Source of the DNA: Climacium dendroides | Taxonomy: Eukaryota > Streptophyta > Bryopsida > Hypnales > Climaciaceae | Assembly: GCA_950106755.1 (NCBI GenBank) | Contig: OX467082.1 | Span: forward strand, 34,224,001-34,288,000 | DNA length: 64,000 nt | Reading direction: 5' to 3' | Shown here: in pieces, positions 24,721 to 36,417 of the stretch | How the letters are laid out: each line of letters opens with the position of its first letter | How positions within the stretch are numbered: position 1 is the first letter of the stretch | The notes under the pieces: model-generated | What the model saw: the letters and a program-made list of their open reading frames with translations, nothing else | What the model was told of the DNA's origin: nothing | Database searches by the model: none | Position numbers and translations under genes: made by a program

Positions 24721-25025
24721 AAACTTCCAAAGTACTAACCAAATATTTTATAAAATTAATTCAATTACAAACGATCGATAAAGAATCATATTATCGGATT
24801 ATGAGCGTCTTTTACTAGTTTTGCTTCACCAACAATTTGTGTTATTGATCAAATAAAATACATCTTGCACTTTTGCTCATGTCCCCACACACTAAGGGCC
24901 GTTGCACACTTGGTGCTAAGAAGGTGTTAATTGTAAGCTTTTCAGAAATACAATCGTTGTGCATTTACACCACTATGTGTTAGGAAATGCTAAGCCTATG
25001 TGGAGGTAGGTCGAATAGATATAAA

Positions 25026-25137
25026 GAGCGGTGGTACAAGGACACAATTTTTGAAAGGTCAACTTCTATAGTGGAATTAATGAGCGGTGGTACAAGGACA
25101 CAGTTTTTGAAAGGTCAACTTCTATAGTGGAATTGAT
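25026..25137 (+). repeat. 56-bp direct duplication
   Basis: GAGCGGTGGTACAAGGACAC starts at 25,026 and 25,082. The two 56-bp copies differ at about two positions, so the duplication is recent. Confidence 0.9.
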
Positions 25138-25149
25138 GTAGCATCTTGT

Positions 25150-26520
25150 CATACTTAAATTTTTTATTTTTAGTCAATTTGACCCTTGTTGTGTAAATAG
25201 GGCTACCATCTTATTCTATTTCCATTGCCAAGTCAATTAGGATTGTGAATATTATATGAAAATTGAAATGGTGGAATTAGGATTTAGAAAAGTCAAGTTG
25301 GTAGGATTTAAAGGGTGTCAAATTGACTTTGCAACTCTCAAAGTGAAGAATTGTCTTCACAATTTTGGGACTATAAGTCCAAAGGTTGATTTTCTTTCTC
25401 TTAGTTTATACTAGTTGTATGACTTACATTGTACTTTGTGCCCAATTGTGAATATATTTGCTAGCTTATAAAACTGTCTAATTGCTTTTGCTGCTTGCGT
25501 TGGAAGTATTGTTGGTCTAGTTGATTGCATTATTGAATTTGTACACTATGTGAGTGTCGGTTTAGTTGCTATGAGTTACAACTTAGAATATTGAGTAAAG
25601 TAGTTGGCTAATTGATTGTGTAGATTGTGATTTGTGATTGACTATAATAATTACTATCTAATTGACTAAGTAAGTTGTGTGAGATAATTGTGAATTGAGC
25701 CTGTGTTAATTAGATTGTGGAAGAATCAATTGAACTTGTCTAATTGCATGGAGAATTACAACATTTGAGTCACGGTGGTCAAGTTGCTATAGCGTGTATT
25801 ATTACTTGAATTATTGAGTTATGGTGAAGTTTAATTGACTGTCTATTACAAGCTTATAGTTGAGTATTAATTTATTGTCCAATTGATTAAGAATTCAAAT
25901 ATGAGTTATAGCTGGTATATTAAGCTTTGTCTACTGGCTAAAAGATTTAGTTGTATGTGTGATGATTTGGTTATTTAGACTATAGGTAATTGCAAGAAAG
26001 TATCGTGGTTTGTCTATTTGAATGAGTGAAAGTTGTTGAGTTATTGAAAGTAGTTGTGAGTCAACTAGCAAGTTAATAAATTGTAAGTTTAGTTGATTAG
26101 CTTGATTGGAGAATCACTATGTGGGTGAAAATTCTTAAGTCAACTTGAATGTGAGCGTAATCAAATTGCTGTGATTCTAAGAACTTGTTGGAAGTCGACT
26201 CGACAAGGTTGAGCACCAAAGATTGAGTAGATAAGTGGTTCATTTGACTCATGAGATTACCATGATTAATTGATTATGTTGAAATTCCTTAGTGTATAAG
26301 TGCTCATGGCTTAGCACATGTATGATTGAATCTTGCTATGATTCCGCTCATGCCTTCAGTTCACTCTTGAAGGTATGTGTAATGCTGTTGGATAATTGCC
26401 AGACCAAGTCTAATTGATTGTAATGTTCTCTATCAAATGAGGCTAAATTAATTGAAATATAATTGATGAACTAAGTCATTGAACTGTGAGACTGTGATGG
26501 TAATTTTGCCTACTTGACAA
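25150..26520 (+). repeat. Motif-array arm, GTCNAATTG orientation
   Basis: The motif GTC(T/A)A(A/G)TTG or its core AATTGAC recurs about every 30-60 bp, for example GTCAATTTGAC, GTCAAATTGAC, GTCTAATTGC, GTCCAATTGATT and GTCTAATTGATTG. The outer 250 bp (25,190-25,440) align in inverse with 28,860-29,113, including TTGGGACTATAAGTCCAAAG. Non-coding; resembles subterminal transposase-binding arrays of DNA transposons (inference). Confidence 0.65.
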
Positions 26521-26534
26521 AAATCCCAAGACAA

Positions 26535-26900
26535 CCTACTAGGGGGTTATTTCCGTGGAAAGGTCGATAAGTCTATCGTTTGTATGACTAAGGTCACAAT
26601 AATCGTATGTTGGATACTTATTTATGTCGTTCTAAGTTTTGTTTTAAACAAAATAAACCCAAGGAAAATCTCTAATGTCAAATTGTCACAGTCCACAAAC
26701 CCAATGCTATAGTATAGACCATATGTATGGCGTCACAGTCCTGTCTAGTGGGTGGCTCATGTCAATACTCTTTGTCAAGTTGTCCGGGATAGTCAATTTG
26801 TCTTATGCATGCTCTAGCCACTTAAATGCATAGTTAATATATTTATTTATATTTATAAAATTCAAATTTATTTAGTTTATTTCTTTTAGGAATTATCCAT
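26535..26900 (+). repeat. X module, copy 2
   Basis: Contains TAGGGGGTTATTTCCG, GTCGATAAGTCTATCG and TTATGCATGCTCTAGCCACT. The last block is present in inverse at about 30,353-30,375, and the flanking GTATGGCGTCACAGTCCTGT matches the inverse strand near 30,450. Confidence 0.65.
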
Positions 26901-26949
26901 TCCCCTTGATTGTTGATTGGATAATGTCTAATTTTCTATATTTAGATTT

Positions 26950-29113
26950 CAACAAGAAATTGGAAGACGTTCCTGGGCTTGAATTCTAATCTTCACGTTC
27001 AACCCATTTTAATTTCTTTATGGAATTCCGGTAACCAAGTCAATTTGTCCACATCCACTATTAGTTTTAAAACAAGACAATTAGACCTATCACCATGGAT
27101 GTGTAACCTATGACTATTCGACTTCTTCAACTTTATGTGTCTTGTCAAGTTGTCGTTCTATCTACCTACAATGGAAACTTGATTATGTACTACCTACTTA
27201 TCCACTAGACTACATACCCAATACAAGATATGCAAATCTTAACACAAGATTCCAAATAGACCTTTGTGAGTTTTATAGTCGATTTTGACTATGGACAATT
27301 AGACTTACAAATATCCCTTCAGACTTTGTTTATAAGAATAATCAAGGGAGATTTTCATAGTCAAATCGTCAGTATTTAATTACAATGCTACTAGATTTTA
27401 ATTTGTTAACCAATTGCTAAGCTTGTACTCGATTGTGGTAACTAGTGCACAAGTATACCATGAACACATTTAGAAATCAAATAGATTGGAGTTACACATA
27501 TACACTAGATTGCCATAGTGCATAAATGCTAAAATCAAGAATACACTCGTCAAATTGTCACTGTTATTCTAGTGCTGTAAATTAGACATGGTACAATCCA
27601 CATACACACATTATTACCATCAACTGGACAATAATACAAATTTCACAAATTCTATTGATCTCCTGATTATTCACTAATTTCCTCACAGCCAATTTCCATT
27701 CAGTTCATTTGATAATTTCAACTCAACTCCATCATTTTGCGCAAGCAAACTCAGTCTATTAGACACAAGGACCTGCTCCTCAATAATTCAACACAGTTTG
27801 TAAATTTTACATGAGCTCAGGGTTACGAAACAATTACAATATTCAGTTGACTATACTCACCCTCAATCAGCCCTTGTTACAGACAATTAGACCATAATAC
27901 TTCCAATAAGCTACACACTAGCAATTTGTCATAGGAATTATCTAAAACTAAGTCTCCTGCTTACTGTTAAGTTTGCTTAACTGAAATTCACATCTAATAT
28001 TATTTGTTCAATTATTTATTTCAACAATTTAATCATAATGCTCAACAAGAAATTGGTTAATCAGTTTCCATGATCAATTAGACTCAATTTCTCGGTTTTC
28101 ATCTCCCATGTCACTACCCAGTCAATTAGATACACTGTTTTCAAGCCAACTCATCAAGTTGTTCATACAATTACTAATTCTCATTCAGTTTCTGGCTTAG
28201 TTCATAGCCTGTTTGAAATCATACAATCAATTTGACACAACTTCCATACAATTACAGTCAATTGAGCTTAACTGAATTGATTCATATCATCTATTAGACC
28301 AGCTAATTTTAATAAATTAAATTAATGCACCTCACATAAATCCTTGCTAATCCAACTGCTAATTTGACATTGATATAGCGCAACTGTACAACTACCTTAT
28401 TTTATTCAAGCATCCTGTATGCATCAATTAGACTGTAATTCCAAATACATATGTGTGAGTGATTTAAGAAATTAATTAGACCAATTGACAGAAACTTACC
28501 ACCGTCAAGGAAAAACCACAAGCAACCTACTCAGTCCATTTGTCCGAATTCCAAGGCAGCTACCATCAGCTTCAGTCGATTTGACAACTCCAGGCTCATA
28601 AACTAAATATTCTCACTCTCTATAACACTGACCACTAGACACTGGGAAGAATGATAAATATAATTAAAACTGCAATTTGACAATGGCGATTAGACGAAGC
28701 TTCAGACACCACTGAGATATAACACACACAAAACAAACTGACAAATAGACAAATCACTAGAGACAAATCACTAGAGCTCACAGCCACCTGCTGTCACAGC
28801 TCAAAAACAATTGGACACAGACAATTTGCACAATGAAAAAGCTTTGAATATATTCACAATTTGAAAGCGAAGCACATTGTGAGTCATACTACCTGTATGC
28901 ACTGAAAATAAAACAACTGGACCTTTGGACATATAGTCCCAAAAATTGAAGACAACTCTTCACCGTGGGGCACATTGTCCACTTGTCTTTCCAATTCTTC
29001 TTATTAGTTCTTTCCAATCCTTTTAATGTGCACCCTTTTAGGTCTCATGTAATTTCTACAAGTCTATTTGACATGGGAATGGAAATAGAACTAATTATGA
29101 GCTCTATTTACAC
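26950..29113 (-). repeat. Motif-array arm, CAATTNGAC orientation (inverse of 25,150-26,520)
   Basis: The motif appears as CAATTAGACC, CAATTTGTC, CAATTAGACTC, CAATTTGACAC, ATTAGACCAG, AATTTGACATTG, GATTTGACAAC, CAATTGGACACAG and many more, nearly all in one direction. The last 250 bp are the inverse partner of 25,190-25,440. Together these give arms of roughly 1.4-2.1 kb pointing at each other. Confidence 0.65.
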
Positions 29114-30360
29114 TGTGAAAGACAAATTGACATCAAAATCAGAAAAATTAGGTTCACAGAGACCAAATATGGTATGATTTGAGTTCAATTGACAATGTTT
29201 CTGTAAATTCTTGAGTTGGATGTTTTTATTGTAAGTCAACTAGTGTCTAATTCTTGAAGTTGTATGTGAATTAAGTTGAGTATAGATGTTTGTTAAATTA
29301 ATGTAAGAATGAATTTGAAATGTTAAACTACTAGTCAATTTGCTTATGCAATTAGTTTGATGAGAATGAGAAGTTGAAATCTTTTATACTAAGCATGTAT
29401 GAGATTGCTTAAAAGTTGTTGGAAGTCAATTTGATCTGTGGAGTGTGGAGTTTTGCATACTTGAAGATGTGTGAATGTCAAATTGTGCTAGATTGTTTGT
29501 TTGTATTAGAATGATTTAAGTCTAGTTGACATGGTAAATGCATGTGTGTGTAAATGTTGCAATGTGGCAATTGATAAAATTAATGAAAGTCTAATTGTTG
29601 TGCATTGTTGATTGCGATAACTGGTCCATTTGACGTTTTAATTATTTATTCAAATTATGAGAGCTTGTATAATCCAAGTTTGATTACGTCTAATTGATAA
29701 AGAATTAACTAAATCTTACTTATCATTTACAAATTGACATGGTCCAGTTACAGTAGAGGTAGTTTGGAAAGATAATTGGCAAATTCAAATTATGAATTAA
29801 ATTAAGTTCATTGGATTTACGTTGAAAATTTCACCTTTGGAGTTTGTAAGCAGCATGAAATCTCTCATACCAAATCTATAGTAGTTGAAATTTGTCATTG
29901 TTATTACAAACCAAGTCCAATTGCAAAAACGATAAATACTAGTCAAGTAGACAAAGTAGTTGGAGGTTGGTAGCAAGTCGATTGTGTCATTACAACTGGA
30001 CAATAGCATGGTCTTAAGTCCATTAGTTTGTGTTTTTGGTAGTGTTGATTATTGTGCCTATTTGACTAGACAAGCACACTTACTAAAAAAAGATAAAATT
30101 GCCCTTGAAAAAGTTAAAGCTAAAGGGAAAAGTGAGAAGAATAAATTTCAATTAACCAAAAAGGTTTATAATCTTGCTTTGCATATGATGAAATTTGATA
30201 GAAATATGGATTTGATTTGAGCATATAAAATTAATAATTAGGCTAGTAAATATAATATTGCTTAAATACAAGAGAACAAAAAAAGAATGTATCAATTAAA
30301 GAATTGTCCTTAAAAGTATATTTATATTTTAAATATATAAATTTTTTATATGATTAAGTG
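29114..30360 (+). repeat. Third motif-array stretch, decaying to AT-rich DNA
   Basis: GTCTAATTG-type motifs again in plus orientation (GTCTAGTTGAC, GTCTAATTGTTG, GTCTAATTGATAA) to about 30,000. A lysine-rich frame at 29,960-30,220 is not convincing as a gene. Confidence 0.4.
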
Positions 30361-30364
30361 GCTA

Positions 30365-30730
30365 GAACATGCATAAAATAATTTGACCATACCCTACGAA
30401 TTGATCAAGATATTTGACATGAATCACATACTAGATAGGATTGGGATGCCATACATTGTGTCTATAATATAGTGTTAGTACTTAGAGTGCAAAAATTGAC
30501 CTTAGAAGTGTTTTTTGGGTTTCTTTTTTTAAAATCAATTTTCAAAACATACAAATAAAGTATTCAAATTACGAATCAAGTGACTTTAGTCACACAAATG
30601 TTAAACTTATTGACATTTCCTTAAGATTTACCCCCTTATATATTTATTGATATTTCCTTAGGATTTACCCCCTTATACACTTATTGACCTTTTCTTAGGA
30701 TTTACTCCTTTATACTAGTAGTCCCTAGAC
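30365..30730 (-). repeat. X module, copy 3 (inverse), with three 37-bp tandem units
   Basis: Inverse of the module at 26,535. Inside it, TTATTGACATTTCCTTA-type units start at 30,607, 30,644 and 30,681, exactly 37 bp apart, each with GATTTACCCCCTTATA. Confidence 0.7.
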
Positions 30731-31204
30731 TTTGGCAAGTAGAACAAATTTACATTATATAGCCAGAACAAGCGGAAACGTAAATGTGAGTGTCTTAGGA
30801 CTGTTGTTCTTTAAATAGGCTTCCAAGCAGCCATTAAACTAAGATGGCATTCAACATTAAAATTTGTTTCATGACAACACATATTGCAAGTTGTGTTTAA
30901 CGTCTTGAAGCTTCAAAAAAATTGCGTTGCGATAACATTTGCGGAATGTAGTACCGTCTTCATTGAAAACAACACAAACTGTAAGATGTTTCAGTTTCTG
31001 AAAATATGTTCTCAGATTACACTAGCTCAATGAAAGCATGGGCACTATAACTAAATTGTTGACAAGAATAAACGACACAAACGTAGTGAATCGAAGTATG
31101 CATAATTTTTTTTTAAAAAAGAATCCACTAGCAGCTACCTTTTACAAACAATGAAAAGATTACTAGCTTACTGTTGAAGAAGGATAATGACCTACTCTGA
31201 AGTT

Positions 31205-33660
31205 ACCTTATTAGTATAATAAGTTCGTTCCAAGGGAGACGGTCAAGTAGGAAATCAATGCTAATGGGACTAATTTCTAAAATAGGAAATACAATCCCAA
31301 AAAAGAAGACTACAACCCAATTTGGAAAATAAATAACCACTCAATCTACGATGGCATTGCATAATTCACTCACATGGTTTGACTAACACCATCATACTCC
31401 ATTCTCAAATAATTCCATAAACACATGTGCACATTAAATCATTCATTAAATCATACACATTAAAACACTCAATTTGGCTTGAACATATTTCTTATTTCCA
31501 AATTGGTGAATACATCACCATTTTACAATTTGAGTTTCAATTTGAAATTCACACTCAACTATTAGGATTCCACATTCCTTATTTCACTTCATCTCCACAT
31601 CACCAATTAGAACATTACATTCCAACTTTCATTGTTCTTCACACATATAGTCACACTTCATCATCCAATCAAAACTCCAACACTCATTTTCATCAACTTC
31701 TAAAATATTTCTTCAACTTGAAATACTTAAAATTTCATAGTTAGACACACATACACATCTCCATCTCATCAAACTGCAAAGATACACTAAGGCTTTTTTT
31801 TTTGGCCTCATGAGGCCAGAGTTAGTTGTCATGGCAGAGTCATAGTGGTCTAAATCTGGAGGGAACATCCTCAATTCACTGCATGGTGCACCGTTGACTC
31901 GAAAAAAAAGCCTTGATGCACACACACAAAACAACAAATCAAATATACAACACAACCTAGCTGGGACACGAAGTGGACACTCTTTGACACTGGGTGCCTT
32001 CCAAATTGAGAGAGACAACCTAATAGGGATAAAAGAACGGTTAACCAACCGCTCAAACACAAACTTAACCACAAAATTTTTTTATCAAATTTGAACACAA
32101 AACATAACTTCCATTAGACTCCAACTAGGACACAAATATCCTTATCCTTTTGACTTGGAATACTACTACATCACTCCAATTTGGAAACTTACTTAGCTAA
32201 TACTTAACTTCCAACTTGGTTCACTCCAAACACAATTTGACATGTACTCATATTTGGACTAGACATCTCAAAAACTAATTCCAAAAATTACATTCAGAAT
32301 TGACAAAAATACATATAAAATCACCAAATTGAATACAAACACACCAAAAAACATACAAATCACTCTCAACAACGACAAACAAATCATGAAAAAACTTTAA
32401 AAACCAATCCTAATTGTTCATCTACACTTACTAAACCTAAAAACGAATATGATTGACAACACTTGAAAAGGATGTCGTTCAGTGGCTTCAACATTGGTCG
32501 ATGGAAGCACTAAAGTTCTGTCCAAATCTCTGCTATTAAGGTGTGTGTGTAATGCATCGTCAAGTGACGGTTCCAATTTGTAAAAAATGACATGTTATTG
32601 ATTTGTAGTTCATTGGTGATACTGTCAAGCACTACAGGAAGGCATTGGGGAATGTAAACGCGTCGTAACACTTGTTTGCAGGTTTGACAACACAACAACT
32701 ATTGCTCCATAGCCACAGTAATAGCAATTCAAAAATTCAACTACAAGTGACATATGTGGACAGTAGGGTTTGCTGTTCAGGCTCTAGTGACTTAGTCTGA
32801 CAAGCGGCTATGACTAGCACCCGGCAGCGCTTAACACGACAATAGTCGCCACTCTTTAACTATGTTATACTTGTACCAACATTGCTTGCTAGTGCCACGT
32901 GCAAAACGGCCCTAACTCTGAGATTCAATTATTTTCACATTAAATACCATAAGACAACTCATCAGTTCACTAAACACTCATACACAATGTAAATCAATGC
33001 TTGCTTTCAACATAATAACAATACAAATTGTTAAAAATATGATTACACACAAATGAAATTAGCCAATAAAACTTTGAATCACATACAATTCTTTCAAAAC
33101 AACTTGTTAATTGTATACACAGATCAGCCACATCTACAAATATGTCACAATAGAATATGCCAAGTAAATTCAATTTGTAGATGCGGTATGATATAAATCT
33201 TATAAATTGGTCCTATCTTCTATAGCTCTAAGACTACTTATATCAATTTTCACAAATACATCCATACACACACAATAAAGAGTTCACCATAACAATTGGT
33301 TACAACAATATATACATGGAAACCCAATCACTAGATATAACGATTGCATCATCAATTCAAAGATACAACAAGAAAAATAAACACCCAAAAAATTGTTAAA
33401 AATAATTGTATATATGTGAAGGAGTTCAAAGTACAAAAAGGGATTGATAACAAAAAACAAGAAGACCGAGAGACTGAGAGAAAGAGTTTTTAAAATTTTT
33501 GACCCTTATCATCTACAATGACAAACATTAGTCTTTGAAGGCCACCAAAACAAATTATTTCATTATATATCCTATTACCTCACATCATTTCAAATCTTAA
33601 GATAAAATAGTTTCCACATTTTCACTCTAAATGCACTACACTAGGTTATACCCATTATTA
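31205..33660 (+). repeat. Second motif-array arm (CAACTTGGA type), with X-like start
   Basis: Begins with an X-like block, AGTATAATAAGTTCGTTCCA then GGTCAAGTAGG, shared with 42,075. Motif variants follow: CAATTTGGAAA, CCAATTAGAAC, CCAACTAGGACAC, CCAATTTGGAAAC, CCAACTTGGTTC. The sequence is related to, but distinct from, the CAATTNGAC arrays. A somewhat GC-richer piece at 32,460-32,900 has no recognisable gene. Confidence 0.5.
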
Positions 33661-33768
33661 TTTGCTTAATATATTATATTGTGTTTTCTAAAAGATTTGT
33701 AATTGGCTAAACATGAAAATTGTAGTGGGTGAACTAAATACTTAACTATATATAAAGGTTGAAGTTGT

Positions 33769-33968
33769 NNNNNNNNNNNNNNNNNNNNNNNNNNNNNNNN
33801 NNNNNNNNNNNNNNNNNNNNNNNNNNNNNNNNNNNNNNNNNNNNNNNNNNNNNNNNNNNNNNNNNNNNNNNNNNNNNNNNNNNNNNNNNNNNNNNNNNNN
33901 NNNNNNNNNNNNNNNNNNNNNNNNNNNNNNNNNNNNNNNNNNNNNNNNNNNNNNNNNNNNNNNNNNNN
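33769..33968. other. Assembly gap (200 N)
   Basis: A run of exactly 200 N, so probably a placeholder rather than a measured length. It covers the left end of the Tc1-like transposon: about 234 bp of terminal sequence present on the right side have no visible counterpart on the left. Confidence 0.98.
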
Positions 33969-34687
33969 CTGCCAACTTTCACAGCCTCCCAAGGATTGGA
34001 ATTTTTTTTTTTTGCCATGAAATTTTTGGAACAAAACTAATATATGATTTCAACATATGGTCCAAATTTCAGGTCCAAAAGATTAATACAAAAAAAGATA
34101 TTCACAATCTACCAACATGTATTGTTTTGAGAAACACTTGTGGAAACCATTTCACTACTACCAACTTTGGCACCCCTCCAAGGGCTAAGAAATTGTCTAT
34201 TTACCGTGAATTTTTTGTCACACAAACCCTTTCTATGTTAATAACATGTATGCCAAATTTCAAGGACAAAAAAATATTACAAAAAAAGATATTTAAAATC
34301 TACCAACATGGGCAGCTTTGAGAAACCATTTTTCTATTTCCATCTTTGACACCCTTCCAAGGGCTGATATTTTTTTTTATTTTTCATGAAATTTTTTCTA
34401 TACAATAATTTTCTATGTTAATAACATGTGTGACAAATTTTTAAGGTAAAAAAATTTATAATAAAAAAGATATACACAATCTACCAACATGTGTAGTTGT
34501 AGGAAACATTGGGAGAAGCCATATCACTACTACCAACTTTGACACCCTCCCAAGGGCTGAGAAATTGTCTATTTACCATGAAATTTTTGGTACAAGATAT
34601 ATTTTATGTTAATAACAAGTGTGCCAAAATTCAAGGTCAAAAAATTTATACAAAAAAAGGCACACACAATCTACCGATATGTGTAGT
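33969..34687 (+). repeat. Left terminal inverted repeat (partial), subrepeats of about 185 bp
   Basis: The marker CTACCAACATG recurs at 34,109, 34,300, 34,481 and 34,671 (last one CTACCGATATG), spacings 191, 181 and 190 bp. Each unit also has a form of CCAACTTTGACACCCTCCCA and of GTTAATAACATGTG. The segment pairs with 36,404-37,117. Confidence 0.9.
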
Positions 34688-34999
34688 TGTGAGAAACAGT
34701 TTTAGAATATATTGAGAATATTGTAAGAATATGGACACTCATGCTTTTGGTCTAAAATTGTCCAAATGTCCAAATCCCCATACATAAATGCTTCTCAACA
34801 AAATCAAGGATACCCAAATCTAGATGTGTGCACTTGTCACATCTAAAAGAATGCATTTGTTTAAAATTTGAACACCATATGTGCATGAAGAAGCTTTTCC
34901 TCTCAATATGAATGCTTGCTTTCAAAATTGAGCATTACAGGAGGTAGGATGTGTGCTGAGGCAAGTAATGGGTGTTTATTTTTCCAATTAGAGGATTGA

Positions 35000-35330
35000 A
35001 GATTTTGGGGACATGAGTGCATGAAGGATGTGTTGACTGAATGGGTGAGGGCTATGTGCTGTGTGGTTAATTGGAGCTATGTGATGACTGAGTATGATTG
35101 TTTGATGAGTGAGGCTATGTGAGGCTATGTAAGGGTTGCATCATGGTGACTTAGTGAATGTATGTGATGAGTAAGTGAGGCTATGTGAGGGTTGAATTAT
35201 AGTCACTGAGTGAGTGAATGAAGGTTGGATCATAGTGAGTGAGGTAATGTGGTGACTGAGGGAGGTAATATGGAGATTGAGTGAATGAGAGTTGAATCAT
35301 GGATGGTGGGTGATTACTAATTAAGGTTTG
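35000..35330 (+). repeat. Degenerate G-rich minisatellite in the transposon leader
   Basis: Variants of GTGAGGCTATGTGAGG and GAGTGAATGAGAGTTGAATC repeat irregularly between the left inverted repeat and the transposase. No coding frame; might hold the promoter. Confidence 0.55.
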
Positions 35331-35406
35331 ATTAAGATTTGAGTGCTTCAGACATGAGGTTAGTTAGTAATTTTTTTGGATCCAATTACCATTTTGAAAG
35401 TTGTAG

Positions 35407-36417
35407 ATGTTGGCTATTTCAGTTGAAATTCGTGCTTGCATTATAGGTTTGAGGGAGGGAGGAAAGACAGGAGTTGATATTGCAGCTATTGTTGGAGTCC
35501 CTGTTAGAACAGTTCAGAGGTTGGTGAAGAGATTTCGAGAAGATGGAACCTACAGAAGCAAACCTTGTGGTGGAAATCATGCTAAGAAGCTTAGTGATAG
35601 AGATGTTCGTATTATTAAACGTGTCTCACAAGCTAATCGTCGCTTAACGCTCTCAGAGATTACTAATATGTGTCCTACTCAAGTGTCTAGAAATACTAAT
35701 CGAAGGGCTTTACATAGGAGTGGCATTTATAGTCGAATTGCAGTCAAAAAAACTTTTTTGACACCTCGTCACATGTCTCAACGATTGGCTTTTGCTCAGA
35801 AGTATTGTAGGTGGAGTGTAGAAGAATGGGAGCGAGTTGTTTGGACAGATGAGTCTACTTTTGAAGTTGGAAAAAATTCTAGACAAATTCATGTTTGGAG
35901 AACTGCATATGACCGCTATGCATCAGATTGTATAGTTCCAACTTTTAAGAGTGGGAGAACTTCTTTGATGATTTGGGGTGCATTTGCTGGAGGACAAGTT
36001 TCACAACTTGTTTTTATGCCTAAGGATCGACGCTCTGCTAAGGATTTTGTTGAAGTGGTTTACAATGGCGAGTTGCTTCATTTTATGGGTAGAGTGCCAC
36101 AAGGATTGCTCATGGAAGATGGTGCACCTGTCCATCGTAGCAAACTATGTGGAGAATGGAGACAATCACACCTTTTGGAGAAGCTTGATTGGCCTGCAAA
36201 CTCTCCCGATCTCAATCCAATTGAGAACCTTTGGAAGATTCTGAAAGATGCAGTGCAACATGACCCAAATAGGCCTAGAAACTTAGATGACATGAAGACA
36301 ATTATTGAAAGAGAGTGGAGGTTAATTAGTGATACAAAGCTCCTCCAATTATGTCATTCTATGCCTTCTAGGTTACAAGCAGTGATTGAGGCAAATGGAG
36401 GACATACACATTGGTAG
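35407..36417 (+). CDS. Tc1/mariner superfamily transposase, DD34E, intact
   Basis: An uninterrupted 336-codon gene from ATG to TAG, the usual length for Tc1 transposases. Residues 5-50 form a helix-turn-helix (ISVEIRACIIGLREGG, VPVRTVQRLVKRF), followed by a second DNA-binding part to about 115. The catalytic triad is complete: D148 in VVWTDEST, D238 in LLMEDGAP and E273 in SPDLNPIENLW. There are 34 residues between the second D and the E, the Tc1 spacing, unlike the DD39D of typical plant mariner-like elements. KSGRTSLMIWGAF (181-193) is a further family block. The enzyme would cut the element out and insert it at TA. No stop or frameshift is present, so it may be active or recently so. The last codons and the stop lie in the right inverted repeat. 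The family is certain; the closest relatives cannot be named without a search. Confidence 0.95.
   Translation: MLAISVEIRACIIGLREGGKTGVDIAAIVGVPVRTVQRLVKRFREDGTYRSKPCGGNHAKKLSDRDVRIIKRVSQANRRLTLSEITNMCPTQVSRNTNRRALHRSGIYSRIAVKKTFLTPRHMSQRLAFAQKYCRWSVEEWERVVWTDESTFEVGKNSRQIHVWRTAYDRYASDCIVPTFKSGRTSLMIWGAFAGGQVSQLVFMPKDRRSAKDFVEVVYNGELLHFMGRVPQGLLMEDGAPVHRSKLCGEWRQSHLLEKLDWPANSPDLNPIENLWKILKDAVQHDPNRPRNLDDMKTIIEREWRLISDTKLLQLCHSMPSRLQAVIEANGGHTHW

Noticed and set aside
29960..30220. Lysine-rich 86-codon frame as part of a second methyltransferase relic
   Set aside because: Only the basic composition resembles the relic at 41,560. No methyltransferase motif is near.
33666..34040. Frames crossing the N run
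   Set aside because: Most of their length is N; only assembly padding keeps them open.
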